Origin: Pseudarthrobacter sp. ATCC 49987
GTDB lineage: Bacteria; Actinomycetota; Actinomycetes; Actinomycetales; Micrococcaceae
Assembly: GCF_009928425.1 (NCBI RefSeq)
Contig: NZ_JAABNS010000001.1
Location: 1,860,001 to 1,924,000, forward strand
Direction of reading: 5' to 3'
Length of the DNA: 64,000 bases
This document shows positions 1-8,132 of the stretch, piece by piece. Every line of letters begins with the position of its first letter. Positions within the stretch are counted from its first letter, which is position 1. Under the pieces are notes generated by a model that saw only the letters and a list, made by a program, of their open reading frames with translations, was not told the origin of the DNA and ran no database searches. The translations under genes and the position numbers were made by a program.

Positions 1-554
1 TCGTCCGTTCCGGCGGCCTGATCGCTTATCCCACCGACTCCTGTTACGCCCTCGGAGCGCAGATCGGGAACAAGGAGGCGCTCGACCGGATCAGGGCCAT
101 CCGCCATCTCGATGCCAAGCACCACTTCACGCTGGTCTGCAAGGACTTCGCGCAATTGGGGCAGTTTGTGCAGATCGACAACGATGTGTTCCGGAGCATC
201 AAGGCTGTCACTCCCGGAAGCTACACCTTCATCCTGCCTGCCACCAAGGAGGTTCCCAGGCGGCTGCTGCACCCGAAGAAGAAGACAGTGGGCGTGCGCA
301 TCCCCGACAACCGGGTGGTCCAGGCACTGCTGGCAGAACTGGGCGAGCCGCTGCTCTCCAGCACCCTGTTGCTGCCGGACGAGGAGGAACCGCTGACCCA
401 GGGCTGGGAAATCAAGGAACGGCTGGAGCACGTGGTGGACGCCGTGATTGATTCCGGGGACTGCGGCGCGGAGCCGACGACAGTGATCGACTACTCCAGC
501 GGCGTGGCCGAAGTCGTCCGCCGCGGCATGGGCGACCCGTCCCGGTTCGAATAG
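1..554 (+). CDS. YciO/Sua5/YrdC-family protein (5' truncated by window edge)
   Basis: This is the C-terminal part of a TsaC/Sua5/YrdC-fold protein; the start lies before the window. The frame is open from base 3. It carries the family's YPTDS motif near the visible N-terminus, then KEVPRRLL and KTVGVRIP, and ends with PTTVID and VVRRGMGD. These match the YciO subfamily order more closely than TsaC itself. YrdC-fold proteins bind RNA and ATP, and TsaC makes threonylcarbamoyl-AMP for tRNA t6A. The exact role of the YciO branch is not settled, so I do not assign the t6A reaction. About 183 codons are visible, close to full family length, so little is missing. Confidence 0.9.
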   Translation, partial: VRSGGLIAYPTDSCYALGAQIGNKEALDRIRAIRHLDAKHHFTLVCKDFAQLGQFVQIDNDVFRSIKAVTPGSYTFILPATKEVPRRLLHPKKKTVGVRIPDNRVVQALLAELGEPLLSSTLLLPDEEEPLTQGWEIKERLEHVVDAVIDSGDCGAEPTTVIDYSSGVAEVVRRGMGDPSRFE

Positions 555-568
555 GTCCTTCCGGGACC

Positions 569-856
569 CTACGCGGACGCGATTGCGGTTGACCCCGCGG
601 TGTCCGACGCCCGGTTCCGCAGCCAGCGGCGTGACAGGTCTATTGCCGCGATGATTCCCGCGAGCGGTGTGAGCACAGCAGCGGCGTAGACGAACAACAG
701 CCAGCTGAGCGTGGTCAGCAGCGTCTGGTGGTCGCTCAGGAGGGACAGCCCGCCGAAGAGCCCGAGGCCCCAGAACAGGGCCACTCCGGCCAGCACGGCC
801 GCGGCGGGAAAGTACTCGCTCGTGACAATGCTTTTGACAATACTCAAGGTTTTCAT
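569..856 (-). CDS. Small two-TM membrane protein, function unknown
   Basis: This 95-residue protein has two predicted membrane segments (about residues 15-38 and 48-72) and a short basic and polar tail. The ATG at 856 is preceded by a good GGAGG ribosome site about five bases upstream. It is convergent with the YciO-like gene, with only 14 bases between the stops. I recognise no family. It could be an integral membrane accessory protein; no function is inferred. Confidence 0.6.
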   Translation of the reverse strand: MKTLSIVKSIVTSEYFPAAAVLAGVALFWGLGLFGGLSLLSDHQTLLTTLSWLLFVYAAAVLTPLAGIIAAIDLSRRWLRNRASDTAGSTAIASA

Positions 857-1469
857 GGACCCTCCTCATGCCTGGCGGAGGGGAAGAGTCCGCCGGGGTC
901 ATTCCAAGTATGGGGCCCGCCAGGCTCGGATTTTCGACGAAATCCCGGCACGTGACGAAGCTAACTTTGCTGCCCTGGCACGACGGCGACGTCTGCCGCA
1001 CCGCTCGGCAGGACCGGGACGCCGAGTGGTGGCATGATGGGCGAATGAGCGGCGTCACGTGCGATCTGACCATCTCCCTTGTCGGGTCCGCGGTCGGCCC
1101 GAAGCCACGGCACTTGCCTCGTTTGTCTCAGCTTCCGATCAGGCGCGGGGAAGTCCCGACACCCGAATCGACGAGCTCACGCAGTTGGCGGGCGGCGGTG
1201 CGTGGCTCTTTGGAAGTGTCTCCCAACTGGTCCGCGTTTCAGGCGAGATCGTTCGAGCACTGGAGTAAAACCGGGCCGCTGCCGGACGTCCGCGTTTCCT
1301 CGGGACTGAGGTCCAGCCGACCTGCCGTCGACCATCTCGCGCACAATGTCGAGATGGCCGGCGTGCACGGAAGTCTCAACAAGTACGCGAAACACGATCC
1401 AGTCCGTCGACCGTTCGGAACACATGCTGGCGCTCGTTCGCTAACTGTGCGCGAGCAGGTGTGCTTCGC
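857..1469. other. Gene-poor stretch with a DUF664 relic
   Basis: No intact gene is convincing here. Open frames exist on both strands, including one of 211 codons on the plus strand, but none resembles a known family and none has a good ribosome site. The only recognisable coding signal is the short DinB/DUF664-like scrap on the minus strand, listed separately. Confidence 0.5.
1318..1425 (-). pseudogene. DinB/DUF664-family C-terminal remnant
   Basis: A minus-strand stretch reads DWIVFRVLVETSVHAGHLD followed by IVREMVDGR. This matches the conserved C-terminal helix of DinB_2/DUF664 four-helix-bundle proteins (usually W-x-L-x-H-M-I-E-E-T-A-R-H-x-G-H-x-D-I-x-R-E). The rest of the domain, normally about 110 residues upstream, is absent: the VOC gene's stop lies only about 45 bases before the fragment. 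Sequence after DGR does not look like the family. I read it as a decayed or deleted thiol-transferase-like gene. The alternative is chance similarity, which the H-A-G-H-x-D-I-V-R-E run makes unlikely. Confidence 0.5.
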
Positions 1470-1868
1470 TCAGGGCCCGGCTTCGTATCCGATGAGCCAG
1501 TGAAGTCCGTGGCGATCTATTACCTGGCCGTCCGAAGCGCCCCAAGGCTTCGGAGCAAGGGGGTCCACCACCCGGCCGCCGACCGCAAGTTTGTCGAACC
1601 ACTCATGGAGAACTGAGGGCTCGGCGGTCCCCAGCAGGGAGAGCATGACACCTTCGAGCCGGACACTTTTCTGGCCTGCGGCCGCGTCCGATCCCGCCAA
1701 AGCAACTAGGCCGTTGAGCATTCCGTGAGCTATAGCGTCTGGGGGGCCGTCGCTGCGACTGAAGTCATCATAGGTGTGCAAGGAGAGCTCTCCGCCGAAA
1801 ACGTCCGCGTAGAAGCCGAGCGCTTCACGCGTGCCCGGGAAACTGACATAGATCTGCGGCGCCGTCAT
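1470..1868 (-). CDS. VOC/PhnB-like glyoxalase-fold protein
   Basis: This 132-residue vicinal-oxygen-chelate protein begins MTAPQIYVSFPG and contains EALGFYADVFGGE, the typical PhnB-type N-terminal module. It ends with a W-G-x-x-x-G-x-V-x-D-x-x-G-x-x-W signature. Homologues are dimeric metal- or ligand-binding proteins of mostly unknown substrate. The frame stays open upstream to 1937, but the family alignment starts at the ATG at 1868, which I prefer although its ribosome site is weak. A DUF664 relic follows on the same strand. VOC and DinB-like genes often travel together in actinobacteria, so the two may once have been an operon. Confidence 0.8.
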   Translation of the reverse strand: MTAPQIYVSFPGTREALGFYADVFGGELSLHTYDDFSRSDGPPDAIAHGMLNGLVALAGSDAAAGQKSVRLEGVMLSLLGTAEPSVLHEWFDKLAVGGRVVDPLAPKPWGASDGQVIDRHGLHWLIGYEAGP

Positions 1869-2114
1869 GTGCACAGCATACAGACACCGCCCACCCGCCC
1901 CTTCAGCCGCAACTTTCCTCCACATCCCGCCAACCATGCATCAGGCGCAATCGGGCACGTATCGGTAGTTTGCGGACTAGCTTTTGAACGAATAGCTCTT
2001 CGAGGATGCAGAACCGGTCGCAGCGATGAGGCCGCTCGCCAGAGGAATCTATTCGTTCCGGAGGCCTCGAGGCTCGACGAGAGGACGGGCACGGCTTCAG
2101 TATTTACGGAAGCT

Positions 2115-2879
2115 TCACCGGCGGCGAACAACCCCCTGCGCCAGTTCCTCATCGGCCGAAACGGGCATGGCGGTTTTGTTTGCTTCGAGGACGAAGAAGA
2201 TGAAGGACAGGAACGCTGTCCTCTCGCCGTTGACGATGCGCGGGGGAAGGAGTTCGTGCGGTGTGTCTGGAGATGGCTCTGGTTCGCTCACGGTGGCTAT
2301 GCGGTATCCCGCCGACGTGAAGGCGCTGATCATCTCTTGAAGTGGTCGGTGCCAGAAGGTCAGGACCGCAGGCTCGCCATCGAACTTGTAATCCTCCGAG
2401 TACTGCCGGATGGCGAAGTAGTCCTCCGTTGGTTGGGTGACAACGCTGACCGTGGGGTGGTTGACCGACAGGATCAGGCGACCGCCCGGCTTCAGGACGC
2501 GCCGCAGTTCGGCAAGTGGTGCTGACCAGTCCTCCAGATAGTGCAGGACCAAGGACGAGACAACGTCATCGAAGGAGTCATCGGCGAAAGGGAGCGGTTT
2601 GCTGAGGTCGGCCACGTACAGGTCCGCGGTCGCGCCCAATCGCTGTCTTGCCAATTCGAGCATCGCAGGACTGGAATCGAAGCCGGTCATGATCGCGCCT
2701 TTCGCGCTCAGTGCCGCGGACAGGGGCCCGGAACCGCACCCTGCGTCCAGGACACGGTGACCGGTCACGTCGCCGGCAAGGCCAATCATTGCCGGCCGCT
2801 CGTAGTACGCGTTGAGGAGGCTGGACTCATTTTCAGCCGAGTAGTTCTCGGCGAAATCGTCATAGTGATTGGCCTTCAC
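2115..2879 (-). CDS. Class I SAM-dependent methyltransferase
   Basis: This 254-residue protein belongs to the methyltransferase-11 (UbiE-like) group. Motif I is VLDAGCGSGPLSAAL (about residues 43-57), the acidic ribose-binding strand reads GFDSSPAML, motif II is DLYVADLSKPLPF, and the post-II block is ELRRVLKPGGRLILSV. The C-terminal part (W-x-R-P-L-x-x-M) fits small-molecule methyltransferases. The GTG start at 2879 follows an AAAGGGAAG ribosome site. The substrate cannot be told from the sequence, and no biosynthetic partner is adjacent. Confidence 0.85.
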   Translation of the reverse strand: MKANHYDDFAENYSAENESSLLNAYYERPAMIGLAGDVTGHRVLDAGCGSGPLSAALSAKGAIMTGFDSSPAMLELARQRLGATADLYVADLSKPLPFADDSFDDVVSSLVLHYLEDWSAPLAELRRVLKPGGRLILSVNHPTVSVVTQPTEDYFAIRQYSEDYKFDGEPAVLTFWHRPLQEMISAFTSAGYRIATVSEPEPSPDTPHELLPPRIVNGERTAFLSFIFFVLEANKTAMPVSADEELAQGVVRRR

Positions 2880-3136
2880 TTCTCTTCCCTTTCAGGCACA
2901 TCCTCACGGGCGGGACAATAGGGTCGACCCTAGCAAGCAAGAGCCGTCCTTCTCTACCACTTACGGGACACCCCTTGGTGTCTTTTATGCCTTCTCCAAG
3001 GGTGGTTGTGATCCCACCCCTTCCCGCCCTCCATTGCCATAGAACTGGGAATTGTCTTCCATGGAACCAGCGGAAGTTTGCGGAGTGGCTTTTGATCGAA
3101 TGGCTCCAACGGCCAACTCGGTTAGCCTTCGGATCA

Positions 3137-3959
3137 ATGAACCCCTTTGGACTGCCGGACCACCAACTCGCCGCCTTCGCCCGTCCGGGCCTGGATTACC
3201 TTCCTACCGGGCACGACGCTGAGGACGCAGTGCAAGCCGGGATAGGTGACGTAGGGTCCCTCGCCGCTCTTGCGTTACCGGACGTCGTGGCGACCAGGAT
3301 CAGCCGGCTGGGAGTCGACGTCAGCACCGGGACCATGACAGAGCGGCTACTTGACGCAAGCGATGGGAGCACCGTCATTTCGGGCCTCAGATACCGCAAC
3401 CTCTATCCGGCCTTCCCGTTCGTGGCGGTCAAGACTACTGCCCGAATAAACGACGCCGAGTCTGCGGATACACTGGCCGCCCAAGTGGCCGCGGCCTACC
3501 GCGGGGTGGGCATGGCCGGGTCCCTATGCGTGGCAGAAGCGGCGACTGAAATGTTCGCCGATTACCAGCACGAACATCAAGCGGGGCGATCCGATGCCCC
3601 GGTGCTCGCCCCGTTTGTTTCAGGGTCGCACGAGGAGGGGCTCCAGGACGCGGCGGACCAGGGCTCGTTGATGACGCTCCGGGACGACCACGGCTTTGCG
3701 GGGTTGGTGGCTGCCACCATCTCACCGATCTTTGGCCGACGTGCAGTCTGCATGCTGGACGTGTTTCTGACGGAACGCCTGCGTGGCAAGGGCTTGGCTC
3801 CAGCAGCGCAGTCAACTTTCCTGACCGGCCAACGCTCGGGCGCGGACACCGTCTGCGGCCACATCCACGCAGGGAACCTGCCCTCGCAGCCGCACGGCCC
3901 TGAAGCTGGGCCGGCGGCCGGTCCAGCAGGAGTACTTCGTCAGCCTGTCCGCAGACTGA
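3137..3959 (+). pseudogene. GNAT acetyltransferase-like gene with one-base frameshift
   Basis: From the ATG at 3137 the frame encodes a roughly 250-residue protein whose second half looks like a GNAT domain (GLVAATISPIFGRRAVCMLD, then LTERLRGKGLAPAAQ, then ADTVCGHIHAGNLPS). At about 3888 the frame leaves the family pattern. Removing one base there (an A within TCGCAGC) gives NLPSRRTALKLGRRPV followed by QQEYFVSLSAD and a stop at 3957-3959. That is the expected GNAT ending, with an asparagine-initiated helix. As written the frame runs on to 3964 with an unrelated tail. The start is uncertain, with only a weak ribosome site. It is either a recent frameshift mutation or a sequencing indel. Confidence 0.65.
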
Positions 3960-4040
3960 AATAGCCGGCCCCGCAGCTTGGGACAGCTGCCTCTGGGCAA
4001 AGTCTGCCCAATGTCAGTACCCGGAGCTACACTGGATGTA

Positions 4041-4056
4041 TCGAACATATATTCGA
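4041..4056 (+). promoter_or_regulatory. LexA (SOS) box of umuDC
   Basis: TCGAACATATATTCGA differs by one base from the actinobacterial LexA consensus TCGAAC-N4-GTTCGA. It sits 14 bases before the GTG of umuD and one helical turn from its ribosome site (GAAGG). This placement fits repression of the umuDC operon by LexA and induction by DNA damage. The position is seen directly; LexA binding is inferred from the consensus. Confidence 0.85.
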
Positions 4057-4069
4057 ATGAAGGTGTGTT

Positions 4070-4351
4070 GTGGGCGTAATCATCGGGCCCCGCGTGATAG
4101 ACGCGGGCACTTCTCTTCTGTCGGTCCTGATCTCGCCGGTGCCGGTCGCCGCAGGCTACCCTTCCCCGTCCCAGGACTACTTTGACGGCCGCATCGACCT
4201 TAACGAACACCTCATCAAGGACATCACCAGCACCTATGTCGTCCGGGTGTCCGGGGACTCCATGGCGGGCGCCGGGATCAGCGACGGCGACGAGCTGATC
4301 GTCAACCGGGCGCTAGATGTACTCGGCCAGGACGTTGGTTACATCTGCTGA
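4070..4351 (+). pseudogene. umuD: UmuD, 5' part, interrupted by IS481-family element
   Basis: This is the N-terminal part of an S24 autoprotease, the UmuD subunit of translesion polymerase V. It has the Ala28-Gly29 self-cleavage region (AAGYPSP) and the nucleophile Ser64 in SGDSM. Native codons end at Leu82, in the target duplication at 4312-4317; eleven further residues and the stop come from the IS. The catalytic lysine lies in the other half, beyond the IS. Joining 4070-4317 to 5385-5568 gives an intact 143-residue UmuD with Ser64 and Lys101, 37 residues apart as in E. coli (Ser60/Lys97). The GTG start at 4070 has a GAAGG site and an SOS box. Confidence 0.92.
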
Positions 4352-5285
4352 TGGGTGGTCGTCCTCCGAGGGCGCTGTGGTTGCGGCGGTGGTTGTAGAA
4401 GTCTAGCCAGCCCGTGAGGGCCTGTGTGCGGTCGTCGCTGGAGTCATAGGCGTTCTTATAGGCCCAGCCTTCCTGGAGAGTGCGGTTGAACCGCTCGGCC
4501 TTGCCGTTCTGCCACGGGCTGCGCGGTTTGGTGCGCCGGTGTTTGGCGCCGAGATCCGCGATGGCCGTAGCGAAGTCCGCGGACCGGATGTAGGCCAGGG
4601 CGTTGTCGGTCATGACTTCGCGCACCGGTGCCCCGTTCGCGGCCATGAACGCCGCGGCGTTGGTCAGGAACCGGGCGCAGGTCGGCCCTTTCTCGTCGGG
4701 CAGGACCTCGACGTAGGCCAGGCGGGAGTGGTCATCCACGGCGACGTGGACGTAGTCGTACCCGATGCCGCGGCCTCTGACGGCTTCGCTGCGGCCATGG
4801 ACCCGCCAGCCGCCGCCGTTCGCTATGCCGCCGAGTTTCTTGACGTCGATATGCAGCAACTCTCCGGCGGTGTCGCGTTCGTAACGGTGGTCGGTGGCCC
4901 GGCCGGCCCGGATGCGGTCGCCGCTGATCGGGTCCAGTTCCCACAACCGGGGCAGCCCGGCCCTGGCGATGATCCTAGAGACCGTGCGGGCCGGGACCTT
5001 GCAGCGTTCGGCCAGCTCGACCGGGCCTTCGCGGTGCTTCTCCCGAGCCGCGAGCACGTCCTCGATCTTCGCCTCGGGGGTGGCGTGCGGGCACGAATGC
5101 GGGCGTGAGGACCGGTCCTCCATCCCGTCCCAGCCGTGTTCGACATAGCGCTTGAGCCACCGGTGGGCGCATGCGCGGGAAACACCCATTTCCTTCGCCA
5201 CATGCGCCACGGGACGGCCGCCCAGAAGACGCTGGACAAGGATGCTTCTACCGGCAGGAGTCAGACGGGCATTACGGTGGACCAT
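4302..5285 (-). CDS. IS481-family DDE transposase
   Basis: This 327-residue transposase has an N-terminal winged helix-turn-helix (VAHVAKEMGVSRACAHRWL) and a second HTH-like segment (about residues 88-110). The RNase-H-fold catalytic core follows, with Asp147 (LLHIDVKK), Asp227 (VMTDNALAY) and Glu264 (QNGKAERFN). The start ATG is at 5285. The frame reads through the left inverted repeat and stops at 4302-4304, which is outside the element in the umuD target. The last few residues and the stop codon are therefore supplied by host DNA. All catalytic residues are present, so the element may be active. Confidence 0.93.
   Translation of the reverse strand: MVHRNARLTPAGRSILVQRLLGGRPVAHVAKEMGVSRACAHRWLKRYVEHGWDGMEDRSSRPHSCPHATPEAKIEDVLAAREKHREGPVELAERCKVPARTVSRIIARAGLPRLWELDPISGDRIRAGRATDHRYERDTAGELLHIDVKKLGGIANGGGWRVHGRSEAVRGRGIGYDYVHVAVDDHSRLAYVEVLPDEKGPTCARFLTNAAAFMAANGAPVREVMTDNALAYIRSADFATAIADLGAKHRRTKPRSPWQNGKAERFNRTLQEGWAYKNAYDSSDDRTQALTGWLDFYNHRRNHSALGGRPPISRCNQRPGRVHLAPG
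4312..4317 (+). repeat. Target site duplication, left (GCTAGA)
   Basis: GCTAGA directly precedes the left end of the IS481-family element and is repeated directly after its right end (5379-5384). The perfect 6-bp duplication fixes the insertion point inside the umuD codons for Ala81-Leu82-Glu83. Confidence 0.93.
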
Positions 5286-5378
5286 GAAGACCTCTTAGTC
5301 GTTAGGTGTGTGTGGTAACCACCAACCTAAGAGGTCTTCACCCTTTTCAACATGTAACCAACGTCCTGGCCGAGTACA
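4318..5378 (-). mobile_element. IS481-family insertion sequence, complete
   Basis: The 1,061-bp element has terminal inverted repeats beginning TGTACTCGGCCAGGACGTTG on the left and the exact complement on the right; they match for 27 bases (4318-4344 and 5352-5378). The TGT...ACA ends and 6-bp target duplication are typical of IS481. It carries one transposase gene, opposite in direction to umuDC. A 14-bp perfect inverted repeat (5285-5298 with 5327-5340) overlaps the transposase start region. The element looks intact and recent, because the target duplication has no mismatches. Confidence 0.95.
5285..5340 (-). promoter_or_regulatory. Hairpin covering the transposase ribosome site
   Basis: TGAAGACCTCTTAG at 5285-5298 is perfectly complementary to 5327-5340, with a 28-base loop that can pair further. 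In a minus-strand transcript entering from outside the element, the 3' arm holds the AAGAGG ribosome site and reaches the last base of the ATG. Transcripts that start inside the element would lack the 5' arm. This arrangement is known from other ISs as protection against impinging transcription; its role here is inferred. Confidence 0.5.
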
Positions 5379-5384
5379 GCTAGA
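5379..5384 (+). repeat. Target site duplication, right (GCTAGA)
   Basis: This is the second copy of the 6-bp duplication flanking the IS481-family element, identical to 4312-4317. Confidence 0.93.
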
Positions 5385-5568
5385 GCCCCGCGACGGCTGT
5401 GTCGTCGTCGCGGTCCTCGACGGCGAACTCACCGTCAAGAGGCTGCGCCTCACGACTTCCGGCGTGGTCCTCCAGGCGGACAACCCACGCTACCCGGACA
5501 TCAGGGTCGCAGCGTTGTCGGACCTCGTCATCTGGGGCGTCGCGACCCGCTGCCTCCACCATGTCTAG
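5379..5568 (+). pseudogene. umuD: UmuD, 3' part, separated by the IS
   Basis: This is the remainder of umuD after the insertion. It begins at the codons for EPRDGC and contains GELTVKRL with the catalytic lysine (Lys101 of the restored protein), then ADNPRYPDI and the final strand DLVIWGVAT. It has no start codon of its own in the right place, so it is unlikely to be made. The stop at 5566-5568 overlaps the umuC start by eight bases, as expected for a coupled umuDC operon. Confidence 0.9.
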
Positions 5569-6715
5569 GGCCGGGCCCGGCCTGGGCAGTGTCGCCCTCG
5601 TCGATGTGAACTGCTTCTACGCCAGCGCCGAACGCGCCTTCGACCCCTCCCTGGAGAGCCGTCCGCTGGTGGTGCTCTCCAACAACGACGGATGCGCCGT
5701 CGCCCGCTCCCCCGAGGCGAAGGCACTTGGAATCCCGCTCGGCGAGCCCTGGTTCAAGCTCGCGCCACGGGCAAAGGAATGGGGGCTCGTGGCGCGCTCG
5801 AGCAACTACGAGCTCTACGGGGACATCAGCGCCCGGGTGATGGAACTCCTCGGCCGCTACTCGGCCTGGCTGGAGGTCTACAGCATCGACGAGGCTTTTC
5901 TGGGCGTCCGCGGCACCCCTCAGGAGCTGCAGCGGCTGGGCCACACGATGAAGACGGCAGTGCGCCGGAACGTCGGCGTCCCCGTCTGCGTTGGCATCGC
6001 AGGCACCAAGACCTTGGCGAAACTGGCCAACAAGTGGGCCAAACACAATCCGGCGTTCGACGGCGTCTGCCACTGGGATGCCGTCCCCGCCGCCCAGCAG
6101 GAAAGGCTCATGGCGGGCCTGTCCGTGATCGAGCTCTGGGGTGTTGCGGCACAGTTGACCAAACGGCTGAACGGGCTGGGGATCCATTCGATTTCGGACC
6201 TCGCCCGGGCGGATCCGATCCGGATCAGGGACCGCTTTTCGGTGGTCCTGATGCGCACGGTCCTCGAACTCCAGGGAACTCCGTGCATCCCGCTGGAGGA
6301 GCAGCGAATAGGGCGCGACCAGCTCATCTTCAGCCGCTCCTTCGCCACTCCGATCACCACCGGCGCCGCGCTGCGCCAGGTCCTCGGCGTCTATGCCCAG
6401 CAGGCCAGCGCCCGGCTGGCTCGCCACGGGCTTCAGGCCAAGGTGCTGACAGCATTCGCGGCCACGTCGTTCTACGACCCGCAGTCCAGTTCCCACCCTT
6501 CCGTGTGCGTGCCCCTGCCCATGCCCACCGCGGACCCGGTTCTCCTGGCAAGGGCCGCCTATGCCCTGCTCCCCCGGATCGACGACGGTGTCAAGTACGT
6601 CCGCGCGGGCATCATGGTCACGGACCTGCGGCCCACGGGCAACCAGGCACCGTTGGAGGTCTTCGAGAACCCACATGAGGAACGCGGCATTGGCCCTCTG
6701 CTTGAGGAGGTTAGC
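5561..6715 (+). pseudogene. umuC: UmuC (DNA polymerase V catalytic subunit), 5' part
   Basis: This is a Y-family DNA polymerase starting at the ATG at 5561, which overlaps the umuD stop. The metal-binding motifs are intact: Asp15 in [10 protein letters not shown] and Asp110-Glu111 in VYSIDEAFL. The helix-hairpin-helix thumb region and most of the little finger follow. Codon 385 is the last native codon before an ISL3-family insertion. As it stands the frame reads 26 IS-encoded residues and stops at 6796. Joining 5561-6715 to 8133-8270 restores a 430-residue protein. The lost 45 residues are the conserved C-terminus (GLG, DWSMKRDMLSPRYTT, W-D-E-L). With umuD also broken, no functional polymerase V is expected. 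Confidence 0.92.
6708..6715 (+). repeat. Target site duplication, left (AGGTTAGC)
   Basis: AGGTTAGC precedes the left end of the ISL3-family element and is repeated at 8125-8132. An 8-bp duplication is the rule for ISL3. Confidence 0.93.
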
Positions 6716-8124
6716 GGCTCTTCCACTTTTGGCGTGGCGGCAGGTGTTCAGCATGCTTGTTGGGCTGCCGTGTACAACAATAGCCGGAGCCTGTAATGCT
6801 CATGATTCCGGTATCCGCGGGCCGCTCGTTTGAGGTTCTTGGCGCTGAGGTTCGCCGCTTCGCTGCGCGCGTTCGTGACCCTGGCCCGGCAGAACGTGAG
6901 CAGTTCTTTGCGCCACATTTTCAGGGTCAGGAACAGTGATTTCGCCTCGCGCATTCTGGTCGCTTTCACGGCGTTTTCGAGCTCGGCCCAGGCTCGGTGG
7001 AAGCCGTCGATGTGATTGGTCTTCAGCAGCTGGCGGACGTGTTCCTTGATGCCCCAGACGACACCGAGTTCAAGGTCAGAGCCAATGATTTCCTGCATCC
7101 GTCCGCGCTGGGCGGAGGACATGTTTTCCTGGTTGCAGGTCAGCAATTTCCGGTACTTCCAGGCCGGATCCGTGGCCCTGCCGCGCCTGCCGTGGAGGTC
7201 GTGAGCGCGGCGCCGCCGGACATCGGTGACCATCTGGTTCGCCCGGGCCACCACATGCCAGTGGTCCACGGTGATGGCTGCCTTGGGCAGGACCTTGCGG
7301 ATGGCCCGGCGGAACTCGGTGGACATGTCCATGGCCACCATTTCCACCTTGTTACGCCACCAGCGCGGTCGTGCGCCGATCCAGTCACGCACCGCCTGGC
7401 CGCGGCGGCCGTCCACAATGTCCAGGATCGCGCCGGTGTCCAGGTCCGTGAAAACGATCGACCAGGGCTCTACCCGGGTGACTTTTCCGGCATCGTTTTT
7501 CAGGTAGCGGACCCGCCGGAAGCGGTGCTCGTCCACGCCCAGACGGCGGACCAGGCGACGGTCCACACCGCCGTCCAGGACGGCAGTGTCCTCCATGACA
7601 CGCATGGCGGTCGTCCACGACACACCCGAGGCCGCGGCAACCCGGGAGACGGCCCGAAGCTCCGCGGACAGGTCTGCGACAATGCCGGCCACGAGCCTGC
7701 TGGTCAGCCGGGAACGCAGCGGAATCTCATCGGTGGTCTGCACGAAGGACCGCCGCGGACACTGCGGTTCCAGACACGCCAGCCGCCGCTTCCGGACCCT
7801 GACGTCCAAGGGCTCTCCGCCGCACTGGACATCCCGGACACGGTGAACCGGACGGGCCTGGATCCGGGACGACAACACCCCGCAGTCAGGACAAGCCCCT
7901 TCCCGCTCGACCGGCTCGACAAGAACCGTCCGGACCCCGCCGGCGCGCTCGGCGGAGAGCACAACATGGCCCTCCAAATTGAACAGAATCGACGCGGCAT
8001 CGCACGTCTGCGTAATCTGTAACAAGGCTCGTAGTCCTCAGCAATAGATGTCTCGACAACACCTATGCTCGCAGGGCTACGAGCCCCTTCATTTGAAGGA
8101 CACCACGCTAAAAGTCGATGAGCC
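6716..8124 (-). mobile_element. ISL3-family insertion sequence, complete
   Basis: The 1,409-bp element begins GGCTCTTCCACTTTTGGCG, and the complement of its right end begins GGCTCATCGACTTTTAGCG. These imperfect inverted repeats with GGCTC tips are characteristic of ISL3. It has a perfect 8-bp target duplication. It carries one transposase gene, again opposite to umuC, and interrupts codons 385/386 of umuC. Confidence 0.95.
6748..8025 (-). CDS. ISL3-family transposase
   Basis: This 425-residue transposase has the ISL3 layout. An N-terminal zinc-binding domain (CPDCG near residue 45, then CLEPQC) is followed by an HTH (about residues 120-145, [19 protein letters not shown]). The DDE core contains [23 protein letters not shown] and [12 protein letters not shown], and ends with [27 protein letters not shown], the family's C-terminal signature. 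The TTG at 8025 is the best upstream start. It appears full length, so the element could be autonomous. Confidence 0.93.
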   Translation of the reverse strand: MLQITQTCDAASILFNLEGHVVLSAERAGGVRTVLVEPVEREGACPDCGVLSSRIQARPVHRVRDVQCGGEPLDVRVRKRRLACLEPQCPRRSFVQTTDEIPLRSRLTSRLVAGIVADLSAELRAVSRVAAASGVSWTTAMRVMEDTAVLDGGVDRRLVRRLGVDEHRFRRVRYLKNDAGKVTRVEPWSIVFTDLDTGAILDIVDGRRGQAVRDWIGARPRWWRNKVEMVAMDMSTEFRRAIRKVLPKAAITVDHWHVVARANQMVTDVRRRRAHDLHGRRGRATDPAWKYRKLLTCNQENMSSAQRGRMQEIIGSDLELGVVWGIKEHVRQLLKTNHIDGFHRAWAELENAVKATRMREAKSLFLTLKMWRKELLTFCRARVTNARSEAANLSAKNLKRAARGYRNHEHYRLRLLLYTAAQQAC

Positions 8125-8132
8125 AGGTTAGC
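8125..8132 (+). repeat. Target site duplication, right (AGGTTAGC)
   Basis: This is the second copy of the 8-bp duplication of the ISL3-family element, identical to 6708-6715. Confidence 0.93.

Noticed and set aside
868..1503. 211-codon plus-strand frame in the gene-poor region
   Set aside because: There is no ribosome site or family match, and it overlaps a recognisable DUF664 scrap and the end of the VOC gene on the other strand.
5528..6754. Long minus-strand open frame (over 400 codons) opposite umuC
   Set aside because: Its composition is the usual GC-rich mirror of a real gene; it has no family resemblance, while the plus strand encodes a clear Y-family polymerase.
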